64,000 bases of DNA from JAXLQL01 sp046331625. GTDB taxonomy: Bacteria > Acidobacteriota > Terriglobia > Bryobacterales > Bryobacteraceae. The stretch spans positions 186,001 through 250,000 of the forward strand of contig JAXLQL010000009.1 in assembly GCA_046331625.1 (NCBI GenBank). Direction: 5' to 3'. The notes under the pieces are model-generated. The model was not told the DNA's origin. It worked only from the letters and a program-made list of their open reading frames with translations, and made no database searches. Position numbers and translations under genes: made by a program. Below, one piece after another: positions 8,781 through 16,825 of the stretch; the stretch's first letter is position 1; each line of letters starts with the position of its first letter.

Positions 8781-10075
8781 AGAAGCTGCCTCTGCTTGAT
8801 GTCGCCGTAGAGCGCGGCCACTTCCGCGCTCAGCGTCTTCTCTTCGAACACGCCGAAGCGGATCCCAGCGCGGCGCAATGCGGACTCGGTGGTCTTCAGG
8901 CCTTTCCACACGAGGTGCCCGCCCATGCGTTGATAGATTTCCTCCTCGGTCTCAGCGTTACCTTGGAACACCGGCATCGCCACGGCCGGGCGGATCATCG
9001 CCGCCGCAACCAGATGCTTGTGGGCCAGGAATCGCGACGCATCGGCGAACTCGCGAGCGGCAACTGTGTCATCCAGATCGGTGAGAAACAGGATCAACGC
9101 GCGGCCGCGAAGCTGCAGGCGCAACTGCGTGGCCACTTCGCCGAAGTCCGGTGCGGTAGAGCGGGTGTGGATTCGCTGCAGGGCTTTGCGGCAGGCGGCG
9201 CGATGCGGTGATCCTTTGCCAGCGCGGATGAAGTCGACCACGCGGTCTTGAAAGGTGATGAGGCCGAAGAGGTCGCCGTGCCGCTCCGCCGCGGCCGACA
9301 TGACAAGCGCGGTGGCGATGTAGCGCTCGAGTCGTGTTTCGCGTTCGGCGGCGCGGCCGGAGAGTCGCGATGCGTCGATGGCGATGTAGACCTCACGCGT
9401 GCGCTCCACCTGGAAGACTTTCGTGACGGGTCGTGCACGGCGGGCGGTGGCCTTCCAGTGAATCTCGTCGAAGCCGTCTCCGGGCAAGTACTCGCGGAGC
9501 TTCTCGAACTCGCGGCCTTTGCCCACCTGACGCTGGGAAAACGATCCGAGTGTGTTGCGCCGTAGGGCGAGCACGTCTTCGGTTTCCCAGAGCGAGGGGA
9601 ACACCTCCACTTCGAGCTTCACCTTCACGGACGAGCGAACGTCCCACAGGCCGAGTCGCGAAGGCGTCTCCACATGCACGGTGTCGATCAGATACGCGCC
9701 CCGGCGGGACGGCGTGATCGGCCACGAAATCTCCGCGGCACCCGTGGCGGGAATCACGGCGGCCTGCTCGTCGAACTCCGCTTGCAGCGATTCGGGCCAC
9801 GCGATTCCCAAACGCACGCGTTCGCCGGCGCCGCCGCGGCAAACCACGCGGACGATCGCGGCACGATCCTTGTATGTGCGCAGGGGCGACTCCGCCTCGA
9901 CGCGGATGCGCTTCGGCAGATCGCGACTGAGCCATGCATCGATCACGGCTGCCAACGCGAACGTCACGGCCAGCGCGAAAGCGAACGGCCGCGCCGCGGG
10001 AACGAGCCCCGCGATTGCCGAGGCCGGAATCACCGCCGCGCCCGCGATCCACAGCAAGCGTACCGAAGGGACCAT
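8777..10075 (-). CDS. DUF58 domain protein
   Basis: 432 residues. Two membrane helices lie at the N-terminus (LLWIAGAAVIPASAIAGLV and a following segment), then a beta-rich region, then the DUF58 core with REYLPGDGFDEIHWKATARR. After it comes a degenerate von Willebrand A-like part (VYIAIDASRLSG, LILFLTDLDDT). DUF58 proteins are thought to dock MoxR ATPases to membrane partners. The ATG shares one nucleotide with the MoxR stop (TGATG), consistent with coupled translation. Confidence 0.9.
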   Translation of the reverse strand: MVPSVRLLWIAGAAVIPASAIAGLVPAARPFAFALAVTFALAAVIDAWLSRDLPKRIRVEAESPLRTYKDRAAIVRVVCRGGAGERVRLGIAWPESLQAEFDEQAAVIPATGAAEISWPITPSRRGAYLIDTVHVETPSRLGLWDVRSSVKVKLEVEVFPSLWETEDVLALRRNTLGSFSQRQVGKGREFEKLREYLPGDGFDEIHWKATARRARPVTKVFQVERTREVYIAIDASRLSGRAAERETRLERYIATALVMSAAAERHGDLFGLITFQDRVVDFIRAGKGSPHRAACRKALQRIHTRSTAPDFGEVATQLRLQLRGRALILFLTDLDDTVAAREFADASRFLAHKHLVAAAMIRPAVAMPVFQGNAETEEEIYQRMGGHLVWKGLKTTESALRRAGIRFGVFEEKTLSAEVAALYGDIKQRQLL

Positions 10076-11040
10076 CAGCTCGGCACCGTCACAGTCTCGA
10101 GAATGTTTCGCACGGCTTCGCGTGCGTTCACGCCTTCGATCTCGAACTCGGGGCGGATGATCAGGCGATGCTCGAGCACGGGCAGCGCCATGCGTTTCAC
10201 GTCGTCCGGTGTGACGAAATCGCGCAGAGCAAGCGCGGCGTGAGCGCGGCTCGAAGCGATCAGCGACTGCGTGGCGCGCGGACCCGCGCCCACCAGAATG
10301 CTCTCGAGGGAGCGCGTGGCGCGCACCACGTCGACGATGTAGCTGACCAGTTCTTCGCGCATCTGCACGTCGGCCATGGCGCTGCGCGCTTCGGTGAGTT
10401 CGCCGGCTCCGAGCACAGCGCGCACGGCGCCGCCTTCGAGGCGCTGCTCGGGCGAGTCCGAAGCGATCATGCGGCGCGCCAGTTCCACTTCGTCTTCGCG
10501 CTCGGGCGTGGAGATCGAGACCTTGAGCATGAAGCGATCCTTCTGGGCTTCCGGCAACGGATACGTACCTTCGAACTCGATCGGGTTCTGCGTGGCGAAC
10601 ACGGTGAAGTTGTCGGGCAGCGTGTGCGTCTCGCGATCGATGGTGACCGCGCGCTCCTGCATCGCCTGCAGCAGCGCCGATTGCGTCTTGGCCGGCGCGC
10701 GATTGATTTCGTCCGCGAGCAGGAACGTGGTGAACACCGGACCGCGCAACAAATTGAACAGGTTTTGTTGGAAGTTGAAAACGTTGGTGCCGGTGATATC
10801 GGCGGGCATCAGATCAGGCGTGAACTGGATGCGGTTGAATTCGCATCCGAGCACCGCAGCGAGCGTTCGCGCCATCAGCGTCTTGGCTACGCCGGGAACG
10901 CCTTCGAGCAGTGCGTGCTGGCGGCACAGCACGGTGATGAGAGTGAGGTCCACCGCGGCGTCTTGGCCGATGATGATCTTGCGCGCTTCGCCGCGAGCGG
11001 ATTCGAGAATGGCGTGGAGTCTTTCGAGTCTGGCAGTCAT
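10075..11040 (-). CDS. moxR: MoxR family AAA+ ATPase
   Basis: 321 residues from MTARLERLH, whose ATG overlaps the previous stop as ATGA; longer frames upstream are antisense noise. Walker A is LLEGVPGVAKT (about 46-56), Walker B is FLLADEINRAPAKTQ, sensor 1 is FATQNPIEFEGTYPLPEAQ, followed by DRFML; all are diagnostic of MoxR. These AAA+ chaperones act with DUF58/VWA partners to mature or insert metal-protein or envelope complexes. Full length and intact. Its substrate is probably one of the membrane proteins of the same operon, but this is inference. Confidence 0.95.
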   Translation of the reverse strand: MTARLERLHAILESARGEARKIIIGQDAAVDLTLITVLCRQHALLEGVPGVAKTLMARTLAAVLGCEFNRIQFTPDLMPADITGTNVFNFQQNLFNLLRGPVFTTFLLADEINRAPAKTQSALLQAMQERAVTIDRETHTLPDNFTVFATQNPIEFEGTYPLPEAQKDRFMLKVSISTPEREDEVELARRMIASDSPEQRLEGGAVRAVLGAGELTEARSAMADVQMREELVSYIVDVVRATRSLESILVGAGPRATQSLIASSRAHAALALRDFVTPDDVKRMALPVLEHRLIIRPEFEIEGVNAREAVRNILETVTVPS

Positions 11041-12092
11041 GTTCTTCTCGTGAGAATGTCGTGGATTCTGCGCCACATTGCGGTGGGGTCGGCCGTTGCG
11101 GCCAGTTCCTGTTCTACGCGCGCGCGGCGCTCCTGGCTCAGGCCCGCGAGCAGCGGCAGCGCGCCTTGCCACAACTCGCGAGTCGTGGCGGGAATCTGCT
11201 TCACTGGCACGTTGCGGCGCAGCAGGCTCGCCAGCGCGGCTGCGGAATCGCGACCGCTCACGGGTGCTTGCGATGCTTGCGGTGACGGCGGAACCAAGCT
11301 CGTGCTCATGCGCCACAGAAACAGCACGCCCAGCGCCACCAAACCGAGCGCCGCCCCTTCCAGGTGATAGCGTCGCAACAGCATGCCCACCGATCCGGTC
11401 TCTTGCGTGCCGAGATGATACTCGTCGAAGATCACCTCGCTGCGATTGCCGAGCGTCCAGAGGATGAAGGGCGAATCGCGATCGTCGCGGAGCGCTTCAT
11501 TGCTGAACGGGTAGGCGTCGTTGAGAATGACGATGCTGCCTTTGCCGAATACGCGCTCAACCGAAGCATCGTCGTGGAAAGCCCACGCCGGGTCCGACGT
11601 TTCGAGCGTCACCGGACCGCCAGTCTTTCCCGCGCGCAGGACGATCTTCCATTCTTTTTCGAGATTCAGTTCCGGGCGCTCGCCTTCTTCTTCCTTCTTC
11701 TCATCCGTCTGCTTGCGAGGCCGGGGCCGCCGCTTCGGCTCTGGCGCGAGCGCGAACACCAGGCGCAGTCCCCGGTCAGCGGCTTGTTCCCATTCCTTGC
11801 GCTGACGCACCCCCGCCGCGCGCAGGGACCAAGGGCTTTCGTTTAGGAACAACACAGTCGCCGAGGACGTCGCAATTTCATCGAGAGGCTTGAACCATCG
11901 CCACACCTGCATTCCAGGCAACGTTGCGAGCGAGTCATGCAGCGCGCGCGCTCCCTTGGGATCGGCGCGAAGCGACGAGTACTCGGGAAAGACATCGCCT
12001 GCTTCGGTGGAGTAGACGTAGACGCGCGCCACGGCCCAGGCGCCGGCCAGCAACAGAATCGCGATCATCCACATGGCGCCAGTCTTGCTCAT
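11037..12092 (-). CDS. DUF4350-like membrane protein
   Basis: 351 residues. An N-terminal membrane helix (MWMIAILLLAGAWAVARVYVY) is followed by a periplasmic part with SSLRADPKGARALHDSLATLPG, the typical DUF4350 opening. A second membrane helix (GAALGLVALGVLFLWRM, about 258-275) precedes a cytosolic tail. A highly charged Lys/Glu segment (about 125-150) is a local insertion. The family is found beside DUF4129, DUF58 and MoxR genes, as here. Both ends overlap neighbours as ATGA. Confidence 0.8.
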   Translation of the reverse strand: MSKTGAMWMIAILLLAGAWAVARVYVYSTEAGDVFPEYSSLRADPKGARALHDSLATLPGMQVWRWFKPLDEIATSSATVLFLNESPWSLRAAGVRQRKEWEQAADRGLRLVFALAPEPKRRPRPRKQTDEKKEEEGERPELNLEKEWKIVLRAGKTGGPVTLETSDPAWAFHDDASVERVFGKGSIVILNDAYPFSNEALRDDRDSPFILWTLGNRSEVIFDEYHLGTQETGSVGMLLRRYHLEGAALGLVALGVLFLWRMSTSLVPPSPQASQAPVSGRDSAAALASLLRRNVPVKQIPATTRELWQGALPLLAGLSQERRARVEQELAATADPTAMWRRIHDILTRRT

Positions 12093-13633
12093 GGCGCACC
12101 TGCCTGCGTGCGGATCTCGCCCAAACGCCGCCGGAACTCATCGAGCATTGGGGGCTCTACCGGATGCAAGCTGTACCAGCCGAGTTCGAACAGTCGCAGA
12201 TTGCTCGAGAAACTCTCGCCGAGAGCAGGCACGTGACGCGAGCGGCGCCGCAATTCGTCGTGATACTCGAGTCCTGACTTCCAACGTTGAATGCTCACCA
12301 TGCGCCGTTCGGACAGGAACCGCAGTCCGCTCAAGTGAAGCGCGCGAAGCGCGGCGCGATAATCGCCTTTGGCGATGAGATCGTCGGCCATGCGCAGCCA
12401 CGAGTCTTCTTCGAGTTGATCGGCCAGCACCGATTCGTCGGTGACGTCGACGGTCACTGCGGCTGTTGCTTCCGCGACCGTCGGCTCCGCTTGGCGCCGC
12501 GTGCCGCGAATATAAAGGAACAGCACCGCGCCCGCGGCCACCAATGCGAGGGCGATCATGAGGTACTGCGTCGAGGAGCCGGCTCCCTCCCGCGCTCTCT
12601 CACGGCCCGATTCGGTGCGGTCCGGGCGCAGACGCTCTCCTAGCCATTCCAGGAAGTCGTTGATTCCGTCCGAGATCCATTTGACGAATCTGAGGAACCA
12701 GTTCATCGCCTCGGGTGGCTCTTCATCCGATGGCATTCGCCACGAGAACTCGCGTTGCTCGAGTGTACGGTCAATCGATTTGTCGAGCGATGCCTGATCC
12801 GGTGGCGCGGCTACCAGCGGCAGACACATCAACGCCGCCATCACAGCCGCCGCCGGAAGCGCGCGCCGCAAGATGGAGCGAATGTCGATGCCGCTGCGCA
12901 CCGAATCGCCGTAGAAGAATCGCAGCACGGTGGCCGCGCCAAGCACGAGATCGCCGCATGCCCATACGGCCAACAGGATCCCGAAGTGCACGGTGGAACT
13001 GCGCAACAGCACCATCGGATCGGTGAGCAAGTGCTCCACCCCGAACACGCTTTTCGAGAGCATCAGCGTCGCTACGACGCCGATCAACAGGTTCAGATAG
13101 AGCAGCAGCGAAAACGCCGCCAGCACGGCGAACAGGACCCAAGCTTGGCCGGGCTCGGTGCGCGCCAGCGCCCATGACCGATGCATCGGCCGCTCCGGTT
13201 CGATCACCGCGGCTAGCGAGAATCCGCGAAAGAAGAACACCGCGTGAGGCAGCGGGACAGTAGCCAGCGTGGCGAGCACCAATCCGAGCAAGCTCCATGG
13301 CTGCACGGCGGCTTGGCGTAGCGAGATCCGCCACAAGGGCGCGCTCGCACGCGCACCCGTGACCACGGCATGGAGACGCTCGAGAAACCAGCTCTCGCAG
13401 ATCTGCTTCCAGACGAACAAAAGCGTGATGCCCAGCGAGTACTCGAAAACGCGTTGCCGTGCGTAGAGGCTGCGGCTCATGTCGGCCGCGAACCAAAGCA
13501 GTCCGGCGGCGAACGGAATCACGCCCGCCAAGTAGAACGCCCACGCTTCGGCTGGAGCGTCTCGCAACAGATCCACTGACTCTTCGATCAACTGGATTCC
13601 ACCGCGCGCCTTCGCGGGTTTGGGAGGCTTCAT
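12089..13633 (-). CDS. Large membrane protein with C-terminal DUF4129 domain
   Basis: 514 residues. The N-terminal half has about six hydrophobic helices (for example AWAFYLAGVIPFAAGLLWFA, VLFAVLAAFSLLLYLNLLIG). A periplasmic loop follows (residues about 270-330), then another helix (YLMIALALVAAGAVLFLYI). The cytosolic C-terminus ADDLIAKGDYRAALRALHLSGLRFL is the DUF4129 signature. Transglutaminase-like DUF4129 partners are frequent in MoxR operons, but no transglutaminase triad is present here. Overlaps with both neighbours are 4 nt. Confidence 0.8.
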   Translation of the reverse strand: MKPPKPAKARGGIQLIEESVDLLRDAPAEAWAFYLAGVIPFAAGLLWFAADMSRSLYARQRVFEYSLGITLLFVWKQICESWFLERLHAVVTGARASAPLWRISLRQAAVQPWSLLGLVLATLATVPLPHAVFFFRGFSLAAVIEPERPMHRSWALARTEPGQAWVLFAVLAAFSLLLYLNLLIGVVATLMLSKSVFGVEHLLTDPMVLLRSSTVHFGILLAVWACGDLVLGAATVLRFFYGDSVRSGIDIRSILRRALPAAAVMAALMCLPLVAAPPDQASLDKSIDRTLEQREFSWRMPSDEEPPEAMNWFLRFVKWISDGINDFLEWLGERLRPDRTESGRERAREGAGSSTQYLMIALALVAAGAVLFLYIRGTRRQAEPTVAEATAAVTVDVTDESVLADQLEEDSWLRMADDLIAKGDYRAALRALHLSGLRFLSERRMVSIQRWKSGLEYHDELRRRSRHVPALGESFSSNLRLFELGWYSLHPVEPPMLDEFRRRLGEIRTQAGAP

Positions 13634-13935
13634 GGCGCAGCCTCCTCTGATTCATGGAACTCGGAAGGGAGCCGCGCCAGCACGGAGCCGACGTAGTAGA
13701 AGCACATCCAGCCGGCGAGCAGGCCCACGAGAGCAGCGGCGGTCCAGCGGAGCCCTGTGCGCTTCTTGCGCGGCTCGGCGGGGGCTTGGAGCTTCGCCAG
13801 GCATCCCGAGCATAGGAGGCGTCCGTCGTGGTCCACGACGCACTCGCGGCAGAAGAAGCGCCGGCACTCGGGGCAGCGCGACACGGCCTCGCGCGAGACA
13901 TGATGGAAGCACCGCTGATGCACGAGCGCGGTCAT
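13630..13935 (-). CDS. B-box-type zinc-finger membrane protein
   Basis: 101 residues. The N-terminus (HQRCFHHVSREAVSRCPEC...CRECVVDHDGRLLCSGC) carries the Cys/His spacing of a B-box zinc finger. A membrane helix (GLRWTAAALVGLLAGWMCFYYV) follows. It is translationally coupled to the DUF4129 gene by ATGA. The first 40 or so nucleotides of this gene are also the source of the 146-bp tandem repeat immediately upstream, so its own start codon is the third copy of the same junction. Confidence 0.8.
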   Translation of the reverse strand: MTALVHQRCFHHVSREAVSRCPECRRFFCRECVVDHDGRLLCSGCLAKLQAPAEPRKKRTGLRWTAAALVGLLAGWMCFYYVGSVLARLPSEFHESEEAAP

Positions 13936-14081
13936 TGGCGCTCCTTCCGCAGCGGGATCCCTGCGAGGGCGAGCCCGGCCGCGCCCACCGCGCTATGGAT
14001 GAGGTTGGCGAAGTACCTGCATCGCGACACCGCCTCGCGCGAGACATGATGGATGCATCGCCTATGCACGAGCGCGGTCAT
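13932..14081 (-). CDS. Chimeric 49-residue mini-ORF (copy 2)
   Basis: Starts MTALVHRRCIHHVSREAVSRC like the downstream B-box gene, then switches to a HSAVGAAGLALAGIPLRKERQ tail like the end of the upstream membrane-protein gene. Its ATG overlaps the stop of the first mini-ORF, and its stop overlaps the B-box start, both as ATGA. 150 nt minus a 4-nt overlap gives the 146-nt repeat period, so the duplication preserved the coupling. It has half a zinc finger and one hydrophobic segment. Whether it is expressed is unknown. Confidence 0.6.
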   Translation of the reverse strand: MTALVHRRCIHHVSREAVSRCRYFANLIHSAVGAAGLALAGIPLRKERQ

Positions 14082-14227
14082 TGGCGCTCCTTCCGCAGCG
14101 GGATCACTGCGAGAGCGAGCCCGGTCGCGCCAACCGCACTATGGATGAGGTTGGCGAAGTACCTGCATCGCGACGTCGCCGCGCACGAGACATGATGGAT
14201 GCATCGCCGATGCACGAGCGCAGTCAT
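14078..14227 (-). CDS. Chimeric 49-residue mini-ORF (copy 1)
   Basis: Same structure as the next mini-ORF: N-terminal MTALVHRRCIHHVSC from the B-box gene and C-terminal HSAVGATGLALAVIPLRKERQ from the upstream gene. The ATG overlaps the stop of the PH-like membrane protein by ATGA. It differs from copy 2 at a few positions (for example SCAATS against SREAVS), so the copies have begun to diverge while keeping an open frame. Confidence 0.6.
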   Translation of the reverse strand: MTALVHRRCIHHVSCAATSRCRYFANLIHSAVGATGLALAVIPLRKERQ

Positions 14228-15162
14228 TGGCGCTCCTTCCGCAGCGCGATCACTGCGAGAGCGAGCCCAACCGCGGCCACCGCGCCGTGTACGGGGTTGG
14301 CGATGCGGGCGAAGTGGATGAACCAATCCGGCGCCGTCTGAAACATCGGACCCGCGGCTGCCGGATCGCTGGGCCGCGCGCCGCTCAAGCCATGCACCAG
14401 AGCGGCGATGCTTGCACCCAGCGTTCCGAGCGCAAGCAGCGCACTTACCAGCGTGACGATGCGGAGCGGCATCCAGACCTCTTCGCGGTAGTGATGCACG
14501 AGGTAGCCGCCGAGCACGATCAACAGCGCCGCGACATACCACGGGAGCCAGACTACCGAGTCAGGAAGGCGATACCAAAATCCGAGCGCCGAGATTCCGG
14601 TTCCGAACAAAGATGCGGCGAACAGGAGGGCAAACAGCCAACGGTTCTGCTTCGGAGGCGGTATTTCCGGCGGTTGCGCGCTCGCCCTGGGCGGAGCGAT
14701 ACGCGCGTCGGCAGGCATCGGGGGCTGCGCCGCTTCGATGACCGGAGCGAGATCGCCCACCACCTTTTCGGCAACGCGAACGCGCGAGACCGAAGGCAGG
14801 TCGAGTGAGGAGACCGCGGTCACCAGCGTGCATCGGCATCGCGGACCGCGAACGATGTCGGTGAACAAAGCCGCAAGGATGGGCGCGAACAGAATCGTCA
14901 ACGCCACTCTGCCGCCCGCGGATTGGACCCGAAACAGGAATCCGATGAAGAATGAAAGAGCCAGAAACAACAACGCGTACTGAATCACAGCCCGGCTCGG
15001 ACGGTGTGTGATCACCAGCGCTTGTATGTCTTCGAAGCGAAAGCGGCGGTACTTTTCCGTAACCAGGTGCGTACTTACCACCAACAGATGGTCCGGCGCA
15101 AGCCAGAGCCGTGAAGATCCACCGAGCGTGCGCCGTTTGGGGCCGAGGGGATAGTAAGTCAT
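14224..15162 (-). CDS. Polytopic membrane protein, unknown function
   Basis: 312 residues from MTYYPLGPKRRTLGG, whose ATG forms an ATGA overlap with the previous stop. The first 60 residues (RLWLAPDHLLVVSTHLVTEKYRRFRFEDIQAL) look like a bacterial PH-like membrane-associated beta domain. Two membrane helices follow (YALLFLALSFFIGFLFRV and LTILFAPILAALFTDI). After a Pro-rich linker (about 150-180) come about four more helices. Its 3' end is the left partner of the 146-bp tandem duplication. Confidence 0.7.
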   Translation of the reverse strand: MTYYPLGPKRRTLGGSSRLWLAPDHLLVVSTHLVTEKYRRFRFEDIQALVITHRPSRAVIQYALLFLALSFFIGFLFRVQSAGGRVALTILFAPILAALFTDIVRGPRCRCTLVTAVSSLDLPSVSRVRVAEKVVGDLAPVIEAAQPPMPADARIAPPRASAQPPEIPPPKQNRWLFALLFAASLFGTGISALGFWYRLPDSVVWLPWYVAALLIVLGGYLVHHYREEVWMPLRIVTLVSALLALGTLGASIAALVHGLSGARPSDPAAAGPMFQTAPDWFIHFARIANPVHGAVAAVGLALAVIALRKERQ

Positions 15163-15746
15163 TTCGCCCTTCCCGGTACGCTCCACAACAGGAAGCCGAA
15201 CAGGCTTGCGAATCCCGCCAATTGCGCAACGGCGAGCACCAGCGCCGCCACCATCCGGAACCGCCATGCGCGCGGAATCACCAACGGTGGGGCTTTCCAA
15301 TAGCGCACGGCGAAATAGATGGCCGCGGGCGCCGTCACCACGGGAAGCCAGAACGTCAACGCGGGCCACGTGGCGAGGTGGAGCGCGAGGGAATCGTAGA
15401 GCACGCGCTGATTCTCGACTGCCTCGGGTTCAGCCACGGGGGCTTTCGAGAAACAGTCCGGGCAGGCGTGCCGTCCGCTTACCGCCAAGTCGCACAGCGA
15501 GCACAGGAATCGTCCGCAAGAGTCGCACGCGACCGCGGCGCGATTGTCGGCGTGATAGAAGCACGAAGCCTCGCCCTCGGCGCCGATGCGATCGGGAGAA
15601 GAGACCTGCGCCGTTTGAAACATAACCGCGAAAACGCGTGCATCCACGCGTTCGCCGCAGCGGCGGCACGAGGTTCCGGCCGGGTCATTCCACTGCTCCG
15701 GCTCGATGATGGTGTAGCAGTTGGCGCACAGGAGGTGAGTGGCCAC
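15159..15746 (-). CDS. Zinc-ribbon/B-box membrane protein
   Basis: 195 residues. Two zinc-binding modules: CANCYTII...CRRCGE (about 7-31) and a B-box-like CFYHADNRAAVACDSCGRFLCSLCDL...CPDC (about 62-98). Three hydrophobic helices follow (LTFWLPVVTAPAAIYFAV, MVAALVLAVAQLAGFASLFGF). It shares the zinc finger plus membrane helix architecture of the small B-box protein lower in the operon. Function unknown; the fingers probably mediate protein contacts on the cytosolic face. Confidence 0.75.
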   Translation of the reverse strand: MATHLLCANCYTIIEPEQWNDPAGTSCRRCGERVDARVFAVMFQTAQVSSPDRIGAEGEASCFYHADNRAAVACDSCGRFLCSLCDLAVSGRHACPDCFSKAPVAEPEAVENQRVLYDSLALHLATWPALTFWLPVVTAPAAIYFAVRYWKAPPLVIPRAWRFRMVAALVLAVAQLAGFASLFGFLLWSVPGRAK

Positions 15747-15764
15747 GCGGCGAATCCTCTCAGG

Positions 15765-16544
15765 CTAGCCTTTGATCACGCGAGTATCGCAGATCCGGTC
15801 ATGCAGGGTGCGCTTTTCCGGATCCCAGATCGCCATCAGGTATCCGAGCCCGAGAATCATACCGCTGACCATCGATGCAAAGTAGCGCCCCACGCCCAGC
15901 CCGTAGGTAATCGGTCCGCCATTGGCGCGAATCACGCGCAACCCCAGCGCCATTTTTCCCGGAGTAGCGCCTTTGTTGACGAGAAACCAAGCCACATAGC
16001 CGACGCCGATCGCGACGTCGACCAGTTGCAGCAAGGCAAAAGCGCCGATCCACGCGGGAGAGGATGGGTCGCCGCCCATGCCCGCGGCGAAAACGACCAT
16101 GGTCAGTCCGCCGGTGACGATGGTCAGAATGATGCCGTCGATGAGGATCGCCGCAAACCGCGCCCAGAATCCTGCGTACACACGCGCATCCATTGGCGTG
16201 GCGCCTTCGCGGACCTGCTGCAGCACCTGCGGTTTGCACTGCGCGCAGACCGGCCGGCCGTAGATGGCAACCAGTTCGCTCGAAAGAAACTGGCGTCCAC
16301 AGTTGGTGCAAAACTGCACTGGCGCGGCTGCGGCTGCGGCAGCGACCGGAGCAAACGACGGCGCCGGCGGAACCGGAGGCGCCGCAACCGGAACTTTGAC
16401 CGACGAGTAGGGCGTCCAATTCGGCAGATCCTCACGCCAGATCAGAGTAGAGTCCCGGACAACGCCGGATCGAACCAGGTCAGCGAAAGCTTCGTCTGAC
16501 ACCGGACCTTTTTGGACTTCCCCTTCTGCGTAGAACCACAGCAC
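15765..16544 (-). CDS. GYF_2 - zinc ribbon - RDD membrane protein
   Basis: 259 residues, first gene of the operon. It starts at GTG 16544 with a good GGAGG site about 8 nt upstream. The N-terminus MLWFYAEGEVQKGPVSDEAF with IWREDLPNWTP is a GYF_2 domain. An Ala/Pro linker and a zinc ribbon (CTNCGRQFL...CAQCKP, about 84-108) follow. The C-terminus is an RDD domain with three helices and GATPGKMALGLRVIRANG. The operon thus begins and ends with an RDD protein. GYF_2 domains bind proline-rich peptides. Confidence 0.85.
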   Translation of the reverse strand: MLWFYAEGEVQKGPVSDEAFADLVRSGVVRDSTLIWREDLPNWTPYSSVKVPVAAPPVPPAPSFAPVAAAAAAAPVQFCTNCGRQFLSSELVAIYGRPVCAQCKPQVLQQVREGATPMDARVYAGFWARFAAILIDGIILTIVTGGLTMVVFAAGMGGDPSSPAWIGAFALLQLVDVAIGVGYVAWFLVNKGATPGKMALGLRVIRANGGPITYGLGVGRYFASMVSGMILGLGYLMAIWDPEKRTLHDRICDTRVIKG

Positions 16545-16825
16545 GGGCGAATCCTCCTTCTCACATCCCGAAGTCTTCTATTGTGTCAGAGATCCCGGGA
16601 TTGGGTCCGGGAAGGTCTTCGGGTGCGGCTGTCCGCTGGACCGAACGTACGCCGACTTACTCTCCAAGCGCCGCTGTCTGAAAACCGCGTTCATCGCACA
16701 ATCCAAATCCGCGTGGACCGCGTAGCGAGGAGTATCGAACGCGGGTATGAGCTCACCCACGAACTCTGTCCTCCGGCAGCTTGGCTCACCCGCGCTCGAA
16801 AGTTTCCCGTAGAAAAAGGGGTTCC

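Larger units (their letters stand above)
13895..14332. repeat. 146-bp tandem repeat spanning a gene junction
   Basis: Three copies with starts at 13895, 14041 and 14187 (GAGACATGATGG marks each), exactly 146 nt apart; copies 1 and 2 are nearly identical and copy 3 diverges at its right end. Each unit contains the end of the upstream membrane-protein gene (coding for LRKERQ and stop) and the first codons of the B-box gene (MTALVH). Confidence 0.9.

Noticed and set aside
9934..11367. Rightward frame of 477 codons
   Set aside because: Antisense to the MoxR gene, which carries all AAA+ motifs.
13895..14332. Tandem repeats as a CRISPR array
   Set aside because: The 146-bp unit is coding, has no spacers and lacks dyad symmetry; no cas genes.
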